Source of the DNA: an uncultured Clostridia bacterium
GTDB lineage: Bacteria > Bacillota > Clostridia > Oscillospirales > Acutalibacteraceae
Direction: 5' to 3'
Assembly: GCA_946184925.1 (NCBI GenBank)
Contig: CAMHHL010000019.1
Coordinates: 1 to 32,695 of the forward strand
DNA length: 32,695 nt
Shown: positions 1 through 6,964 of the stretch, one piece after another
Position numbering within the stretch: position 1 is the first letter of the stretch
How the letters are laid out: each line of letters begins with the position of its first letter
Notes under the pieces: generated by a model
Told to the model about the DNA's origin: nothing
The model's input: the letters and a program-made list of their open reading frames with translations, nothing else
Databases searched by the model: none
Program-made: the position numbers and the translations under genes

Positions 1-2
1 AA

Positions 3-1115
3 ACAACCGTTCCCGAGACAACAGCTCCTTCCGCAACCAAGTACTATGTACAGGGCACATTCAATGAGTGGAAGAATGAGACTGAAATTGCTGACGGCTA
101 CACAGTAGACCTTGCTGCAGGAACCTACGAGTTCAAGATTAATGACAGCAACGGCAAATGGTACGGCAACGACGGCACCATCGAGGACACAACAACAAAG
201 ACTTCCGAGCACGGCTGGGAGTTTAAGAACGATGTAGAAGCCAACTGCACACTCAAAGCAACAGGCGGTAAGTACACATTCACACTTGATGAATCTACAA
301 TGAAGGTTATCGTAACCTACGTTGCAGCTGAGACAGTTACAGATCCAACATCTTCTGATCCCACAACTCCGGATCCCACAACTCCCGATCCGACCACTCC
401 TGATCCGGAACCTACTGTATCTCAGAACGTATACTTCAAGCCCAGCAATAGCTGGAAAGCAGACAACGCTCGCTTTGCAATCAAGGTTTACGGATGGAAC
501 GGAAACGGTGCTACATGGTTTGCTCTGACAGAGACTGAAAATGAAGGCATCTACACTGCAGATCTTAGTTCAGCAACAACCTGGGTATCATGTGATTTTG
601 CAAGACTTGCTCCCGAAACAGAAGGCTATGACAGCGCATGGAACACCATTGCTAACTTAGCTTTTGAAAACGGCAAACTCTACACTCTTAACGAGAATGT
701 TTGGGAAAATCAGGAGAATGCAGGTGCATGGAGCGATTATGATCCGTCCATCGATGATCCTGTTTCTACAACAAACTATTATGTTGTAGGTGATTTCAAT
801 TCTTGGACTAATACAACGGCAATAGGCAATGGCTATACTGTTGACCTTACCGCAGGAACCTACGAGTTCAAGATTAAGGATTCTGACGACAATTGGTACG
901 GCAACGACGGTACAATTGAGGATACAACAACAAAGACATCCGCAACAGGCTGGGAGTTCACTTCCACCGGCGGAAACTGTAAGCTAAAAGCATCCGGCGG
1001 TAAGTATACCTTCACAATTGATGACAGCAAAAATGTTGTAATCATTTTTGAGGCTTCAAACCCTGATGTAAATAAGGATACTCAGCAGGTACCCGAAGAC
1101 CTTATCGAGCCTTAA
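3..1115 (+). CDS. C-terminal part of a secreted modular protein with starch-binding-like domains (5' partial)
   Basis: The reading frame is open from base 3, so the gene begins outside the window; 370 residues are visible. Three beta-sandwich-like modules can be seen. Module A spans about 42-329 (YYVQGTFNEW...). A Pro-Thr-Asp linker follows, with repeated DPTTP units at about 349-414. Module B spans about 421-756 (VYFKPSNSW, GNGATWFALT). A second copy of module A spans 777-1055 (YYVVGDFNSW). The two A modules are offset by exactly 735 bp and share long identical stretches such as WYGNDGTIEDTTTKTS. Module B resembles carbohydrate-binding modules at the ends of clostridial amylases, rich in Trp and Tyr; I infer starch binding and an extracellular location. 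No sorting signal or dockerin is seen at the C-terminus. The catalytic domain, if any, is upstream. It could also be a non-catalytic starch adhesion protein. Confidence 0.7.
   Translation, partial: TTVPETTAPSATKYYVQGTFNEWKNETEIADGYTVDLAAGTYEFKINDSNGKWYGNDGTIEDTTTKTSEHGWEFKNDVEANCTLKATGGKYTFTLDESTMKVIVTYVAAETVTDPTSSDPTTPDPTTPDPTTPDPEPTVSQNVYFKPSNSWKADNARFAIKVYGWNGNGATWFALTETENEGIYTADLSSATTWVSCDFARLAPETEGYDSAWNTIANLAFENGKLYTLNENVWENQENAGAWSDYDPSIDDPVSTTNYYVVGDFNSWTNTTAIGNGYTVDLTAGTYEFKIKDSDDNWYGNDGTIEDTTTKTSATGWEFTSTGGNCKLKASGGKYTFTIDDSKNVVIIFEASNPDVNKDTQQVPEDLIEP
349..414 (+). repeat. Short tandem repeat encoding a DPTTP linker
   Basis: A 15-bp unit coding Asp-Pro-Thr-Thr-Pro is repeated about four times with slight drift between two binding modules. 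Pro/Thr linkers of this kind are usual in secreted glycan-active proteins and give flexible spacing. Confidence 0.8.
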
Positions 1116-1135
1116 TTCCTTAAACGAATAATTAT

Positions 1136-1165
1136 ACAGCCGTCGCGAAAGCGGCGGCTGTTTCC
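1136..1165 (+). terminator. Rho-independent terminator after the modular protein
   Basis: The arms ACAGCCGTCGC and GCGGCGGCTGT pair over 11 positions (one G-U) around a GAAA loop, followed by TTTCCTT. It starts 21 bp after the stop codon. Confidence 0.8.
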
Positions 1166-1179
1166 TTGTCATTTTGCTC

Positions 1180-1208
1180 TTGTGCAAAGTCTCGGATAAT
1201 GGTATAAT
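1180..1208 (+). promoter_or_regulatory. Sigma-A-type promoter of the cyclase-gph-queH cluster
   Basis: TTGTGC at 1180-1185, a 17-bp spacer, then a perfect TATAAT at 1203-1208, with the first start codon at 1233. Confidence 0.6.
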
Positions 1209-1232
1209 GTCTGTATTAAAGGCGGTGACGTT

Positions 1233-1829
1233 ATGATTATTTATGATATAAGCAGAGACACACTCACCACTCCGCCGTATGAGGGAGATCCGGAGACGGT
1301 GACGGAGTTTGTCCGCAGTATTGAGAACGGTGATGAATATAATCTCAGTATGTTTTCGATAAGCAGTCATACAGGTACACATATCGACGCGCCCTTTCAC
1401 TTTGACGAGGATGGAAAGAAGATTAACGAAATCAGGATGTCGGTGTTCTATGGAAAGTGCAGTGTAATCTCAACCGACAGAATTCTGACCGGTGAAGATA
1501 TGGAGCGAATCTTGCCGCGTTGTAAAAAGCGCCTGCTTGTCCATTGTACGGGCGAGGAAGGCGGTATACTCTCCTCAGCCGCTCAGGTAATTGCCGACAG
1601 CAACCTTATGCTCATCGGAATTGACCGTCAGTCAATCGGTGCGGATTTTGACGACGAGCGTACTCATAGGATTCTCGCAAAGAGCGGTGTTGTTATCCTT
1701 GAGAATCTTAATCTGACAGATATAGACGACGGCAACGATTACACTCTGTCCGCATTTCCGCTCAGACTCGACGGACTTGAGGCGGCTCCGTGTCGTGCGA
1801 TACTTTTTGAACAGGAGAAGGGTTTTTGA
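1233..1829 (+). CDS. Cyclase-family (kynurenine formamidase-like) metal-dependent hydrolase
   Basis: This 198-residue protein carries the family signature HTGTHIDAPFHF at residues 46-57. His46, His50, Asp52 and His56 are the expected metal ligands of the arylformamidase/cyclase fold. Family members hydrolyse amides or cyclic substrates such as N-formylkynurenine or isatin. The substrate cannot be told here, and no kynurenine-pathway gene is nearby. A GGCGGTGA ribosome site precedes the ATG. The stop codon overlaps the start of the next gene (TGATG), so the two are translationally coupled. The protein is probably cytoplasmic because no signal peptide is visible. Confidence 0.8.
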   Translation: MIIYDISRDTLTTPPYEGDPETVTEFVRSIENGDEYNLSMFSISSHTGTHIDAPFHFDEDGKKINEIRMSVFYGKCSVISTDRILTGEDMERILPRCKKRLLVHCTGEEGGILSSAAQVIADSNLMLIGIDRQSIGADFDDERTHRILAKSGVVILENLNLTDIDDGNDYTLSAFPLRLDGLEAAPCRAILFEQEKGF

Positions 1830-2485
1830 TGAAATATAAGGTTATAGCCTTTGACCTTGACGGAACGCTCGTCAATTCGCTGACTGATCTTGCTAACGCG
1901 ATGAACTTTGCGCTGAAAAAGGCGGGGCTTGACACACATCCGGTTGAAGCTTACAAGAAGTTTGTCGGTGACGGTAGAGAAAATCTTGTAATACGAGCGA
2001 TGGGCAAAAGCGCGTCCGATGAAAAGCTCCGGACGCTTGTGCGCGAGAGCTTTGATGAGTATTATGCTGTTCACTGCAATGACAATACTGCAAGCTATCC
2101 CGGCTGTGCCGAAATGCTTGAACAGCTTCACAGAGAGGGCGTCGGGACTATTGTTCTTTCAAATAAGCCCGATGAGTTTGTAGATAAAATCTTACGGAAA
2201 GCATATCCGAATCATTGCTTTTCGCTTGCATGGGGCAAGAAGCCGGAGTATCCCGTCAAGCCGGACGGAGCGCCGCTGACTGCTATGCTGCTTGAGCTCG
2301 GTGTCGAGAAATGTGACTGCCTTTATGTCGGCGACAGTGATGTTGATGTATTTACTGCGAGAAATTCAGGCGTCGATATGATTGGCGTAGACTGGGGCTT
2401 TCGCGGCAGAGAGGAGCTCCTCGGCGCAGGCGCGCCGTTTGTTGCGAAGAAGGCTTCCGATATTTTGGAGTATATCAATGAATAA
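1829..2485 (+). CDS. gph: HAD-superfamily phosphatase, phosphoglycolate phosphatase-like
   Basis: This 218-residue protein has all HAD motifs: DLDGT with nucleophile Asp9 and acid/base Asp11, motif II Ser111 (VLSNK), motif III Lys144 (VKPDG), and motif IV GDSDVD at 168-173. The cap insertion after motif I is helical, as in the PGP/Gph subfamily. The ATG at 1829 is preferred to a TTG at 1826 because AGGAG at 1813-1817 is well spaced and the ATG overlaps the upstream stop. The likely role is removal of 2-phosphoglycolate or related small phosphoesters in the cytosol. Substrate is not determinable from sequence, so the symbol is by family resemblance. Confidence 0.75.
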   Translation: MKYKVIAFDLDGTLVNSLTDLANAMNFALKKAGLDTHPVEAYKKFVGDGRENLVIRAMGKSASDEKLRTLVRESFDEYYAVHCNDNTASYPGCAEMLEQLHREGVGTIVLSNKPDEFVDKILRKAYPNHCFSLAWGKKPEYPVKPDGAPLTAMLLELGVEKCDCLYVGDSDVDVFTARNSGVDMIGVDWGFRGREELLGAGAPFVAKKASDILEYINE

Positions 2486-3098
2486 GAATCCGCAAAAAGA
2501 AATGGACAAACTGATTTCCGGACTTGTTGAGCGCGGCGAGGTTCCTACTCTTTTGATTCACGCGTGTTGCGCGCCGTGCTCGAGCTATGTATTGGAATAT
2601 CTTTCGAGATATTTTCATATAATAGTCTTGTATTATAACCCCAATATCACCACTCCGGAGGAGTATAATTACCGGCTTGCGGAGGAAGAGCGGCTGATTA
2701 CCGAGCTTCCGGTTGAGCATCCAATCAGGCTTGTAAAGGGCGATTATAACCCTTCTGTTTATCTTGAAGCTGTCAAGAGACTCGAGAACGAGCCCGAAAG
2801 AGGTCGCAGGTGCGACGTTTGCTTTGAACTCAGGCTGAGGGAGGCTGCGCGGTTCTGTAAGAAGTTCGGCGCTGATTATTTCACAACCACGCTCACAATA
2901 TCTCCGCTTAAAAACGCGGAGCGAATTAACGAGATAGGGGAAAAGACGGCGTCTGAGTTCGGCGTACATTATCTTCCGTCCGATTTCAAAAAGAAGAACG
3001 GCTACAAACGCTCGATTGAGCTTTCGAAGGAGTATAACCTATATCGCCAGAACTATTGCGGCTGTGTTTTCTCGAGAAAAGCGGTTGACAATGCGTGA
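2478..3098 (+). CDS. queH: Epoxyqueuosine reductase QueH
   Basis: This 206-residue protein has the QueH (formerly DUF208) cysteine pattern: HACCAPC at 28-34, a CxxC pair at Cys112/Cys115 and YCGC at 193-196. QueH reduces epoxyqueuosine to queuosine in the wobble position of tRNA, using iron-sulfur and metal sites, and replaces QueG in many Clostridia. The ATG at 2478 overlaps the upstream gene by 8 bp and has GGAG at 2466-2469. Its last codons contain the -35 box of the next transcription unit. No other queuosine genes are in view, so the clustering with gph looks incidental. Confidence 0.88.
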   Translation: MNKNPQKEMDKLISGLVERGEVPTLLIHACCAPCSSYVLEYLSRYFHIIVLYYNPNITTPEEYNYRLAEEERLITELPVEHPIRLVKGDYNPSVYLEAVKRLENEPERGRRCDVCFELRLREAARFCKKFGADYFTTTLTISPLKNAERINEIGEKTASEFGVHYLPSDFKKKNGYKRSIELSKEYNLYRQNYCGCVFSRKAVDNA

Positions 3099-3113
3099 TT
3101 AGTATGATAGAAT
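3085..3113 (+). promoter_or_regulatory. Promoter of the yybP-ykoY/antiporter unit
   Basis: A perfect TTGACA at 3085-3090, a 17-bp spacer and TAGAAT at 3108-3113. The -35 lies inside the end of queH. The predicted start near 3120 coincides with the first bases of the riboswitch. Confidence 0.8.
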
Positions 3114-3120
3114 ACACCTG

Positions 3121-3240
3121 TTAAAAGGGAGTAGTTAGAATTATGTGTTCAACATAACCCCGAAAAAATCGGTGGACACATACCTTGCTTAAAGGAACAA
3201 GACTTTTAGCGCACTGACAGGTGTGCTGAAGGTCTTTTTT
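3121..3240 (+). promoter_or_regulatory. yybP-ykoY (Mn2+-sensing) riboswitch with terminator platform
   Basis: The leader opens with AAAAGGGAGTAG at 3123-3134, matching the strongly conserved 5' strand of yybP-ykoY aptamers. A 9-bp stem pairs 3142-3150 (TATGTGTTC) with 3174-3182 (GGACACATA). The 3' conserved CAAGAC stretch at 3198-3203 runs straight into the intrinsic terminator, as is typical of the class. The class binds Mn2+ and controls metal exporters; here the controlled gene is a cation exchanger. Identification rests on motif recall and pairing inspection, not on a covariance-model search. Confidence 0.82.
3199..3240 (+). terminator. Expression-platform terminator of the riboswitch
   Basis: 16-bp arms at 3199-3214 and 3221-3236 pair fully if three G-U pairs are allowed, with loop TGACAG and a run of six T. 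In this class ligand binding to the aptamer is expected to prevent this hairpin. Confidence 0.85.
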
Positions 3241-3320
3241 GACTTTATGGGAAACTGCTTTGTAACGCTGCACAAAAATATAACTTTTTTTCAGGATAAC
3301 TGAAAATAGCAATAACATAA
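3236..3320 (+). repeat. MITE-like element, copy 1 (3'-truncated)
   Basis: It begins in the T-tract of the riboswitch terminator with TTTTTTGACTTTATGGGA and continues with GAAACTGCTTTGTAACGCTG, an A-tract/T-tract hairpin and AACTGAAAATAGCAATA. The same order occurs at 18598 and 25810. The 3' terminal inverted repeat present in the other copies (TCCTATAAAG) is missing here. In its place is ATAAGGAGAG, the ribosome site of the antiporter gene. Confidence 0.85.
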
Positions 3321-3330
3321 GGAGAGAAAT

Positions 3331-4296
3331 ATGGAAGCTTTTTTGATGTATTTTCTGTTCTTGCTCGGGCTTGTCCTCATCATCAAGGGCGGTGATTTCT
3401 TCGTCGACGCTGCGGTGTGGCTGGCTGAGGTATCGGGAATACCACATTTCATCGTCGGAGCGACAATCGTCGGTTTTGCAACCTCGCTGCCTGAGATTAT
3501 TGTCTCGGTAATCGCCGCCGCGAACGGCAATGTCGAGATGGCAACCGGTAACGCAATCGGTTCCGTAACCGCGAACACAGGACTTATCCTCGGAATCAGT
3601 CTGCTGTTTATGCCGATGGTCATAAAGCTCAGAGATTATCTGCCGCAGATTATTTTGCTCATTGTTTCGATTGCCGCAGTGTGGCTGTTTGGGCTTTCGG
3701 GAGAGATTACAATCGTCGCTTCCATTGTGTTGATTCTCCTTTTCGCGTTTTTTGTTTTCAACAATGTCAGCTCTGCAAAGAAAAAAATCTCCGCCTCCGG
3801 TGATGAAAAATCCGAAGTTAGAGAGAATATAACAAAAGGCATTGTAGCCAAGAAGATTATTATGTTTGTGCTCGGCTGTGCCGGAATCATTATCGGCTCC
3901 GATTTGCTCGTTGACAACGGCTCTGCTATCGCTGCTTCTCTCGGCGTTCCGGAGCGAATCATCAGTATTTCGGCGGTTGCAATCGGAACATCACTGCCTG
4001 AGCTTGTTACAACAATCACCGCGATTACCAAGAAGCAGGCTTCGCTTTCCGTCGGCAATATTCTCGGCTCTAATATCATCGACATCACCTTTGTACTGCC
4101 GCCGTGTATGCTCGCTTACGGCAAGAGCCTTCCGGTTTCTGCCGGAACCTTGTATATCGACCTTCCGGTGCTTTTTGCGATGACACTGCTCTGTTTTGTG
4201 CCTACGTTTTTTACCCGCAAATTCTCGCGCTGGCAGGGTGTTGCAATGCTCTTGGGCTATGTCGGATACATTGCTTTTTCATTCATGCATTATTAA
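3331..4296 (+). CDS. Ca2+/Na+ exchanger-family (YrbG-like) cation antiporter
   Basis: This 321-residue integral membrane protein has about ten hydrophobic segments and the two inverted alpha repeats of the CaCA superfamily: GATIVGFATSLPEIIVSV with GNAIGS in the first half, and AVAIGTSLPELVTTITA with GNILGSNIID in the second. The length is normal for bacterial YrbG proteins. A charged cytoplasmic loop (KKKISASGDEKSEVRE) separates the halves. Family members exchange Ca2+ or other divalent cations for Na+ or H+. The yybP-ykoY riboswitch upstream makes Mn2+ efflux the better guess for this member; that is inference. AAGGAG precedes the ATG by 7 bases. The gene is monocistronic and ends before a convergent terminator. 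Confidence 0.88.
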   Translation: MEAFLMYFLFLLGLVLIIKGGDFFVDAAVWLAEVSGIPHFIVGATIVGFATSLPEIIVSVIAAANGNVEMATGNAIGSVTANTGLILGISLLFMPMVIKLRDYLPQIILLIVSIAAVWLFGLSGEITIVASIVLILLFAFFVFNNVSSAKKKISASGDEKSEVRENITKGIVAKKIIMFVLGCAGIIIGSDLLVDNGSAIAASLGVPERIISISAVAIGTSLPELVTTITAITKKQASLSVGNILGSNIIDITFVLPPCMLAYGKSLPVSAGTLYIDLPVLFAMTLLCFVPTFFTRKFSRWQGVAMLLGYVGYIAFSFMHY

Positions 4297-4331
4297 TTCC
4301 TAAAAAGAAAAAAGCTACCGCATAAGCGATA

Positions 4332-4366
4332 GCAAAAAACGAGGGTGTCGCGTTTGCGGCACCCTC
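4332..4366 (-). terminator. Terminator of lysC (partly bidirectional)
   Basis: GAGGGTGTCGC and GCGGCACCCTC pair around GTTT (4341-4366). Read on the minus strand the stem is followed by a T-run (4333-4338). A second, smaller hairpin (GCTACCGCATAAGCGATAGC region, about 4314-4333) with T/A-rich flanks lies next to it and may end transcription of the antiporter gene. Confidence 0.8.
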
Positions 4367-4371
4367 AATGT

Positions 4372-4845
4372 TTATTGCTCAAAGAACTTGTCGTGGATTG
4401 CGCTGACGGCTCTGTCAGCGTCCTTTTTGTTGATGAGTACACTGACCTTGATTTCACTTGTCGCAATCATTCTGATGTTAATCTGAGCGTCATAGAGCGC
4501 CTCAAACATCTTTGTCGCAACGCCTGCGTGGCTCTCCATGCCTGCGCCGACGATCGAAATCTTGGCAACATCGGTGGAGGAGAGGATTTCCTTCGCGCCG
4601 ATATTCTCGATATAATCCTTGAGTGCTGCGTTTACATCGTCAAGTCTGTCGGCAGCGCAGGTGAAGGAAATATCCTTTGTACCATCGCGTCCGATTGACT
4701 GAAGGATAATATCTACGTTTATATTTTTGGCGGAAAGCTTCGAGAAAAGCTTGAACGCAAAGCCGGGCTCGTCGGGAATTCCGATGACTGAAACTCTGGC
4801 TACGTCAGTATCCTTAGCTACGCCGCTGATTAACATTTTCTCCAT
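4372..4845 (-). CDS. lysC: Internal start in lysC: candidate aspartokinase beta subunit
   Basis: Met246 of LysC is encoded by an ATG (4843-4845) preceded by a perfect AAGGAG (4855-4860) at a spacing of nine bases. The product would be 157 residues and contain both ACT domains only. In Bacillus subtilis aspartokinase II an in-frame internal start at nearly the same place yields the beta subunit of an alpha2-beta2 enzyme. The sequence shows the site; the product is inferred. Confidence 0.65.
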   Translation of the reverse strand: MEKMLISGVAKDTDVARVSVIGIPDEPGFAFKLFSKLSAKNINVDIILQSIGRDGTKDISFTCAADRLDDVNAALKDYIENIGAKEILSSTDVAKISIVGAGMESHAGVATKMFEALYDAQINIRMIATSEIKVSVLINKKDADRAVSAIHDKFFEQ

Positions 4846-5580
4846 TTTACTCTTCTCCTTTACAATTGTTCCCGGAGCATCCACGAGGCTCGAGAGAACC
4901 TCAAGCTCGATGTTATATTTTTTAGCCATTTCAACCGAACGGTTGTTGAGAACCTGAGCGCCCATTGTCGCGAGCTCGAGCATCTCGTCATATGAAATGC
5001 TCTCAAGCTTTTTGGCGTTCTTGACAATTCTCGGGTCTGCAGTATATACACCCTCAACGTCGGTGTAAATCTGGCAGAGGTCAGCGTGCATAGCTGCCGC
5101 AATCGCGACCGCCGAGGTATCGGAGCCGCCGCGTCCGAGCGTTGTGATGTCATCATATCTTGACAGTCCCTGGAAGCCTGCAACGATGACGATTCTTTTT
5201 TTGTCGAGTTCCTTGCGGATTCTGCTTGGAACAACTCTGCGGATTCTCGCCGCGGTGTGAGCAGAGCTTGTCTGGAAGCCTGCCTGCCATCCAAGAAGCG
5301 AAACAACGGGATATCCGAGCTTTTCGATAGCCATTGCAAGCAGTGCGATAGAAACCTGTTCGCCTGCCGCTACAAGCATATCACGCTCTCTCTTGGAGGC
5401 GTTGGGGTTGATTTCGTTGCCCTTGGCGATGAGGTCGTCAGTTGTGTCGCCCTGAGCGGACACAACTACAACAACATCATTGCCCTTGTCGTAGGTTCTT
5501 GTTACGATTCCGGCTACGTTGAAAACGCGCTCGGCATTCGCAACCGATGAGCCGCCGAATTTCTGGACAATTAAACTCAT
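4372..5580 (-). CDS. lysC: Aspartate kinase (lysine-sensitive type with ACT domains)
   Basis: This 402-residue protein begins MSLIVQKFGGSSVANAER, the KFGGSS nucleotide-binding motif of aspartokinases. TLGRGGSDTSAVAIAAA and TDVEGVYTADPRI are the other family signatures. The C-terminal third holds two ACT domains (VARVSVIGIPDEPGFAFKLF and ISIVGAGMESHAGVATKMFE). It phosphorylates L-aspartate in the first step of lysine, threonine and methionine synthesis. The ATG has AAGGAG 9 bases upstream. It follows hom in the same direction with a 67-bp gap, so the two probably form an operon. No lysine riboswitch was seen. It contains a well-formed internal start (separate entry). Confidence 0.95.
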   Translation of the reverse strand: MSLIVQKFGGSSVANAERVFNVAGIVTRTYDKGNDVVVVVSAQGDTTDDLIAKGNEINPNASKRERDMLVAAGEQVSIALLAMAIEKLGYPVVSLLGWQAGFQTSSAHTAARIRRVVPSRIRKELDKKRIVIVAGFQGLSRYDDITTLGRGGSDTSAVAIAAAMHADLCQIYTDVEGVYTADPRIVKNAKKLESISYDEMLELATMGAQVLNNRSVEMAKKYNIELEVLSSLVDAPGTIVKEKSKMEKMLISGVAKDTDVARVSVIGIPDEPGFAFKLFSKLSAKNINVDIILQSIGRDGTKDISFTCAADRLDDVNAALKDYIENIGAKEILSSTDVAKISIVGAGMESHAGVATKMFEALYDAQINIRMIATSEIKVSVLINKKDADRAVSAIHDKFFEQ

Positions 5581-5647
5581 TGATTACTCCTTCTTTCTCT
5601 TGTGAGTTGGACAATACAATGTATCGTCAAATAAAATTACCTAAATA

Positions 5648-6892
5648 TTATAAATCAGATATTCTGATTTTATTGACCGGTTTGGAAGCGGTGAGGGAGG
5701 AGAGCTTTTCCTCAACCTCATCCACGCTGAGCTCCGGAAGCTTAACTCCCATTTCGTCCGAAGCTTCACCGATTATTTCGTACCCGCCGAATTTCTCGCC
5801 GAGCTCAGCCTTTGCGGCTGCAATATCACCGATTTCAGTAAGACGAACATAGAAAACAGCCTTCGATTCATTATATGGGAAAACAGTTTCGTTGTTGCTG
5901 TCAGCCCAGAAGATGAACTTTCTCGCCTTGAGGTGTTTGCAGCAGTCAACGATATCAGCTACAACAGCCGAAGCGGTCGGAAGCGAGCCTGCGCCCTTGC
6001 CGTAGAACATAACGTCGTCGGTACAGTCCCCGCGAACCATAATCGCGTTGAACTCATAGTTAACGTTAGCGAGCATGCTGTCATTTCTCAGAATCATCGG
6101 AGCCACGAAGATATTCATCTTGCCGGGCTCGATAACCTTTGCATCGCCTACAAATTTGATGACGCAGCCCATCTCCTCGGCATATTTAACGTCCTCTTCG
6201 GTGATGTGGGTGATACCCTCGGTGTGGATATTGTCGGGATAGATATGCTTGCCGAAGGCAAGGGAAGCGAGGATACAGATTTTTCTGCACGCGTCGTGAC
6301 CTTCCACATCAGCCTCGGGATTTCTCTCGGCAAAGCCGAGCTCCTGAGCGAGCTTGAGCGCTTCGTCAAAGCTCATTCCGTCCTTGAACATCTTGGTGAG
6401 GACAAAATTTGTGGTTCCGTTGAGAATACCGGTGATTTCCTTGACATTGTTCGCTACGAGACATTGTGACATCGGACGTACAATCGGAATACCGCCGCCG
6501 ACGGAAGCCTCAAACAGAAAGTTTACGTTGTTTGCCTTTGCAATCTGGAGAAGCTCAGCGCCCTTGGCGGCTACGAGCTCCTTGTTTGAGGTGACAACGC
6601 TCTTTCCGGCGAGGAGAAGCGATTTTACGAATTCATATGCCGGGTGAAGTCCGCCCATAACTTCAGCAACAACCCTGATTTCTACGTCGTTGAGAATGTC
6701 GTTGAAGTCCTTTGTGAATCGGTCTGCGATCGGGGAATCGGGGAATTCACGCAAATCGAGAATTTTCTTGATATGTATCTCCTCTCCGATTGCGGAAAAA
6801 AGTTTTTTCTTGTGAGTAAGCATAATCTTTGCAGCGCCTGAGCCTACGACGCCGTGTCCCATTATTGCAACATCAATCATTTTATTCGCCAT
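5648..6892 (-). CDS. hom: Homoserine dehydrogenase with C-terminal ACT domain
   Basis: This 414-residue enzyme reduces aspartate semialdehyde to homoserine. Seen are the NAD(P)-binding GHGVVGSG near the start, GILNGTTNFVLTKM, and the catalytic EADVEGHDACRKICILA segment. The C-terminal ACT domain (AVFYVRLTEIGDIAAAKAEL) suggests feedback control by threonine. I chose the ATG at 6892 (MANKMIDVAIMGHG) because it places the Rossmann strand at the N-terminus, although its AAAGG is only two bases away. Alternatives are an ATG at 6880 or a longer form from a TTG at 6958. It lies downstream of the penicillin-binding protein gene and upstream of lysC. Confidence 0.93.
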   Translation of the reverse strand: MANKMIDVAIMGHGVVGSGAAKIMLTHKKKLFSAIGEEIHIKKILDLREFPDSPIADRFTKDFNDILNDVEIRVVAEVMGGLHPAYEFVKSLLLAGKSVVTSNKELVAAKGAELLQIAKANNVNFLFEASVGGGIPIVRPMSQCLVANNVKEITGILNGTTNFVLTKMFKDGMSFDEALKLAQELGFAERNPEADVEGHDACRKICILASLAFGKHIYPDNIHTEGITHITEEDVKYAEEMGCVIKFVGDAKVIEPGKMNIFVAPMILRNDSMLANVNYEFNAIMVRGDCTDDVMFYGKGAGSLPTASAVVADIVDCCKHLKARKFIFWADSNNETVFPYNESKAVFYVRLTEIGDIAAAKAELGEKFGGYEIIGEASDEMGVKLPELSVDEVEEKLSSLTASKPVNKIRISDL

Positions 6893-6926
6893 TGCCTTTC
6901 TGCCCGTTGTGTTCTTTATCATATTC

Positions 6927-6954
6927 ACACACTGCCCCGGGCAGGACAGTGTGT
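6927..6954. other. Hairpin between the PBP gene and hom
   Basis: ACACACTG (6927-6934) and CAGTGTGT (6947-6954) are perfect inverted repeats around a GC-rich loop. On the minus strand no T-run follows, so it is a poor terminator; it may stabilise or process an mRNA end between the two genes. Confidence 0.45.
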
Positions 6955-6964
6955 CCAAGTGTTT

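Noticed and set aside
349..414. Possible CRISPR-like array
   Set aside because: The repeats are 15 bp, contiguous, in frame and encode a Pro-Thr-Asp linker; there are no spacers.
5581..5647. Possible lysine riboswitch or promoter between hom and lysC
   Set aside because: Only 67 bp, with no lysine-riboswitch features and no good -35/-10 pair; co-transcription with hom is simpler.
5933..6469. 178-codon open frame antisense to hom
   Set aside because: A shadow of the hom coding frame, which contains all expected catalytic motifs.
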